In this document: in pieces, positions 62,343-64,000 of the stretch
Numbering within the stretch: position 1 is the stretch's first letter
How the letters are laid out: each line of letters starts with the position of its first letter
NCBI RefSeq assembly: GCF_009882985.1
Contig: NZ_WTUZ01000040.1
Span: 785,513 to 849,512, forward strand
Direction of reading: 5' to 3'
DNA length: 64,000 bases
DNA from: Paenibacillus silvestris
GTDB taxonomy: Bacteria > Bacillota > Bacilli > Paenibacillales > NBRC-103111
The notes under the pieces: generated by a model
What the model was told of the DNA's origin: nothing
What the model saw: only the letters and a program-made list of their open reading frames with translations
Databases searched by the model: none
Position numbers and translations under genes: made by a program

Positions 62343-63001
62343 GTAAGGAACGCATTATTTTTTGCGACTTTGACGGTACCATTACCGTGAACGATAACAT
62401 AGTGGCCATTATGAAGCATTTTAACCCTGCAGGCTGGGAAGCGATCGTAGAGCGCATTTTGGATAAAAGCATTTCTATTCGTCAAGGCGTCGGCGAAATG
62501 TTCGCCCTGCTGCCCACTTCGCGCAAGGATGAAATTGTTGCGTATGCGATTGGGAATGCGGTCATCCGGGATGGCTTCGGGGAATTCGTGAACTACTGCA
62601 AAGAACAAAACATCAAGTTATTAATCACTAGCGGAGGCATTGATTTCTTTATTTACCCGCTTCTGAAACCTTTTCCCATTCCACATGAGAACATTTATAG
62701 CAATGCCTCCTCATTCGAGGGCAGCGTCATTGAAATTCTGTGGCCTAACAAATGTGATGAGCATTGCCAAACGGACTGTGGCATGTGTAAAACTAGTATT
62801 ATTCGCTCTTATGATGCCAATCGGTATGAGCGGATTATCATCGGAGATAGCATTACAGATTTCGAAGGAGCTAAGTTGGTTGATACGATTTTTGCACGCT
62901 CCCATCTTGTCGACATGTGTGAGCAGTTGGGATACGCGTATTACCCATTCGATAACTTTTTCGATATTATGAAGCAACTGGAGGCTGAACCTGTAGCATG
63001 A
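62339..63001 (+). CDS. mtnX: HK-MTPenyl-1-P phosphatase
   Basis: A 220-aa HAD phosphatase (2-hydroxy-3-keto-5-methylthiopentenyl-1-phosphate phosphatase). Motif I IIFCDFDGTITVND (nucleophile Asp), LLITSGGIDFF (motif II), and motif IV IIIGDSITDFEGAKL. Three Cys (EHCQTDCGMC) in the middle are unusual enough to note. It overlaps both mtnW and mtnB by 4 bp, so the three genes are one translational unit. Confidence 0.93.
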   Translation: MSKERIIFCDFDGTITVNDNIVAIMKHFNPAGWEAIVERILDKSISIRQGVGEMFALLPTSRKDEIVAYAIGNAVIRDGFGEFVNYCKEQNIKLLITSGGIDFFIYPLLKPFPIPHENIYSNASSFEGSVIEILWPNKCDEHCQTDCGMCKTSIIRSYDANRYERIIIGDSITDFEGAKLVDTIFARSHLVDMCEQLGYAYYPFDNFFDIMKQLEAEPVA

Positions 63002-63633
63002 GTATTTTACTGGAAGAGAAACAACGCGCTTTCGCTGAACTGCGCGAGATTAAAGCGAATTTAGCAGCAAGAGGTTGGTTTCCTGCAACTAGCGGCAATT
63101 TATCCGTTCGCGTAGGCGGCTTCGAGCCTGAGCAATTCACTTTTGCCATCACGTCAAGCGGCAGAGATAAATCCGTGCAAACGCCGGAAGATTTCTTGCT
63201 TGTTAACGAGAAAGGCGTCGCTACCGAAGCTACGAGCCTGAAGCCTTCAGCTGAAACGCTCATCCATAGCGAAATCTATCGCTTAACAGGCGCTGGCGCT
63301 ATTTTTCATGTGCACACCATTTTCAATAACTTGGTTTCAGAACTGTATTGGGAGCGCAAAAGCATTCCCGTCGACGGCGTTGAGCTAATCAAAGCTTTCA
63401 ACATCTGGGATGAAGAAGCACAAATTGAGATTCCGATTTTACCAAACTATGCCGAAATCCCTCGTATTGCCGCGCTAGTGGAAGATGCCATTATCCCGCG
63501 GATTCCAGGAATCGTCCTGCGCAAGCATGGGATTTATGCATGGGGTGCGAACGCGTTCGAAGCTAAACGACACTTGGAAGCTTTCGAATTCCTGTTTGAA
63601 TACGTATATCGCTCTCATTTGCTGAATAAATAA
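62998..63633 (+). CDS. mtnB: Methylthioribulose-1-phosphate dehydratase
   Basis: A 211-aa class II aldolase-fold zinc enzyme. Zinc ligands: IFHVHTIFNNL (two His), later LRKHGIYAWG (His). ATSGNLSVRVGG, ITSSGRDKS and SAETLIHSEIYRLTGA are the family signatures. It dehydrates methylthioribulose-1-P to the diketone used by MtnW. It is the last gene before the terminator. mtnD, mtnA and mtnK are not in the window. Confidence 0.94.
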   Translation: MSILLEEKQRAFAELREIKANLAARGWFPATSGNLSVRVGGFEPEQFTFAITSSGRDKSVQTPEDFLLVNEKGVATEATSLKPSAETLIHSEIYRLTGAGAIFHVHTIFNNLVSELYWERKSIPVDGVELIKAFNIWDEEAQIEIPILPNYAEIPRIAALVEDAIIPRIPGIVLRKHGIYAWGANAFEAKRHLEAFEFLFEYVYRSHLLNK

Positions 63634-63649
63634 GATGTAGTAAACCAAA

Positions 63650-63691
63650 GAGGCTGTCTCGAAGGTCTGATATGACCATAGAGACAGCCTC
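63650..63691 (+). terminator. Terminator after mtnB
   Basis: A perfect stem GAGGCTGTCTC/GAGACAGCCTC (63650-63660 and 63681-63691) with a T-rich tail TTATTTATT. It is the first terminator I can find downstream of the proline T-box. Confidence 0.85.
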
Positions 63692-63694
63692 TTA

Positions 63695-63845
63695 TTTATT
63701 ATGGGAACTACGATCCCCTATTTCTCAGGATAGTCCCCTTTTCCTACAGTGGAGGGAACTATGATCCGCTATTTCGCCGATTTTAACTCCCATGTAAGGT
63801 TATTAGAACAAATAAAGCCCTGTAGTTCCGCATAGCTGTTTAGCC
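63695..63845. repeat. Intergenic repeat cluster
   Basis: Half-units GGGAACTACGATCCCCTATT (63703), GGGAACTATGATCCGCTATT (63755) and the inverted AAAGCCCTGTAGTTCCGC (63814). Same family as the clusters at 1.9, 26.4 and 50.9 kb. No coding potential is seen. Confidence 0.65.
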
Positions 63846-63909
63846 CCCTAATTGAATTGGAGAGTACCTAGGTAAATGAGGTACTATGAAATAAAGGGGG
63901 CTGAACGGA

Positions 63910-64000
63910 ATGAGACAACGAAACAACGCATTCAAAGATGTTCGTAACAAAGTGGCGCAAGAAGCTTTAGCTGGGATTAAAGTTGGTGTTCTAGCAAGGA
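63910..64000 (+). CDS. Partial ORF cut by the window edge
   Basis: Starts ATG at 63910 behind AAAGGGGGC; reads MRQRNNAFKDVRNKVAQEAL then AGIKVGVLAR up to the edge. Basic and helical at the N-terminus; the visible part is too short to place in a family. Confidence 0.5.
   Translation, partial: MRQRNNAFKDVRNKVAQEALAGIKVGVLAR

Overview
The window looks like a chromosomal segment of a Paenibacillus-type endospore-forming Firmicute. The signs are repeated copper-amine-oxidase-like (CuAO N1) domains on exported proteins, an SLH-domain S-layer-type protein next to a GerMN lipoprotein, a double-headed DynA-type dynamin, T-box leaders, a GlgC/GlgD pair, strong AAGGAGG-type ribosome binding sites, and intergenic palindromes built on a GGAACTA(C)AGGG...CTATTT theme. 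Most genes are ordinary core metabolism. I see no prophage, integrase, transposase, CRISPR array, tRNA or rRNA.

Layout. 0.04-1.7 kb: a two-gene operon (conserved protein, MFS exporter) with a good promoter and a phased heptamer operator. 2.2-6.8 kb: a glucuronide locus (GPH symporter, beta-glucuronidase, divergent PocR/AraC regulator). 6.9-9.1 kb: a VOC protein, cardiolipin synthase and a 64-aa orphan. 9.2-15 kb: glycogen operon glgB-C-D-A. 15.2-18.8 kb: a PrsA-like foldase, rRNA-type methyltransferase, RluA pseudouridine synthase, MarR regulator and a 55-aa protein. 18.8-23.2 kb: parE-parC (topoisomerase IV). 23.3-26.1 kb: SGNH hydrolase plus an ABC-2 transporter. 26.1-27.1 kb: a gene-free kilobase with a 32-bp tandem repeat. 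27.1-30.8 kb: a heterodimeric ABC exporter. 31-35.8 kb: dynA, a 91-aa orphan and nth. 36-40.8 kb: SLH protein, GerMN lipoprotein and CuAO/AMIN amidase. 41-43.1 kb: leuCD. 43.3-46.5 kb: Fur-controlled ferric-siderophore uptake. 46.7-50.8 kb: LysR and WYL regulators, SDR, SnoaL-like protein and cysteine dioxygenase. 51.1-52.8 kb: glycyl-tRNA synthetase with a glycine T-box. 52.9-63.7 kb: methionine-salvage genes (mtnU, mtnE, then mtnW-mtnX-mtnB) on both sides of a proline T-box operon proB-proS-proA-proC.

How the genes work together. The last 11 kb is the most interesting part. A T-box whose apparent specifier is CCG (Pro) heads proB, proS, proA and proC, and mtnWXB follow proC after 42 bp with no terminator in between. 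Proline starvation could therefore raise part of methionine salvage, and no SAM riboswitch was seen. Other points worth a second look are an Ala at the usual quinolone-contact Ser of ParC, a foldase carrying a CuAO-like domain but no lipobox, a fused FhuB-like permease without a local ATPase, twin palindromes over the promoter of an SDR gene, the 32-bp tandem array, and a family of intergenic palindromes at four places. I did not find a clearly new multi-gene system. The unusual signals are regulatory and repeat-based. All domain calls come from reading motifs, not from searches.
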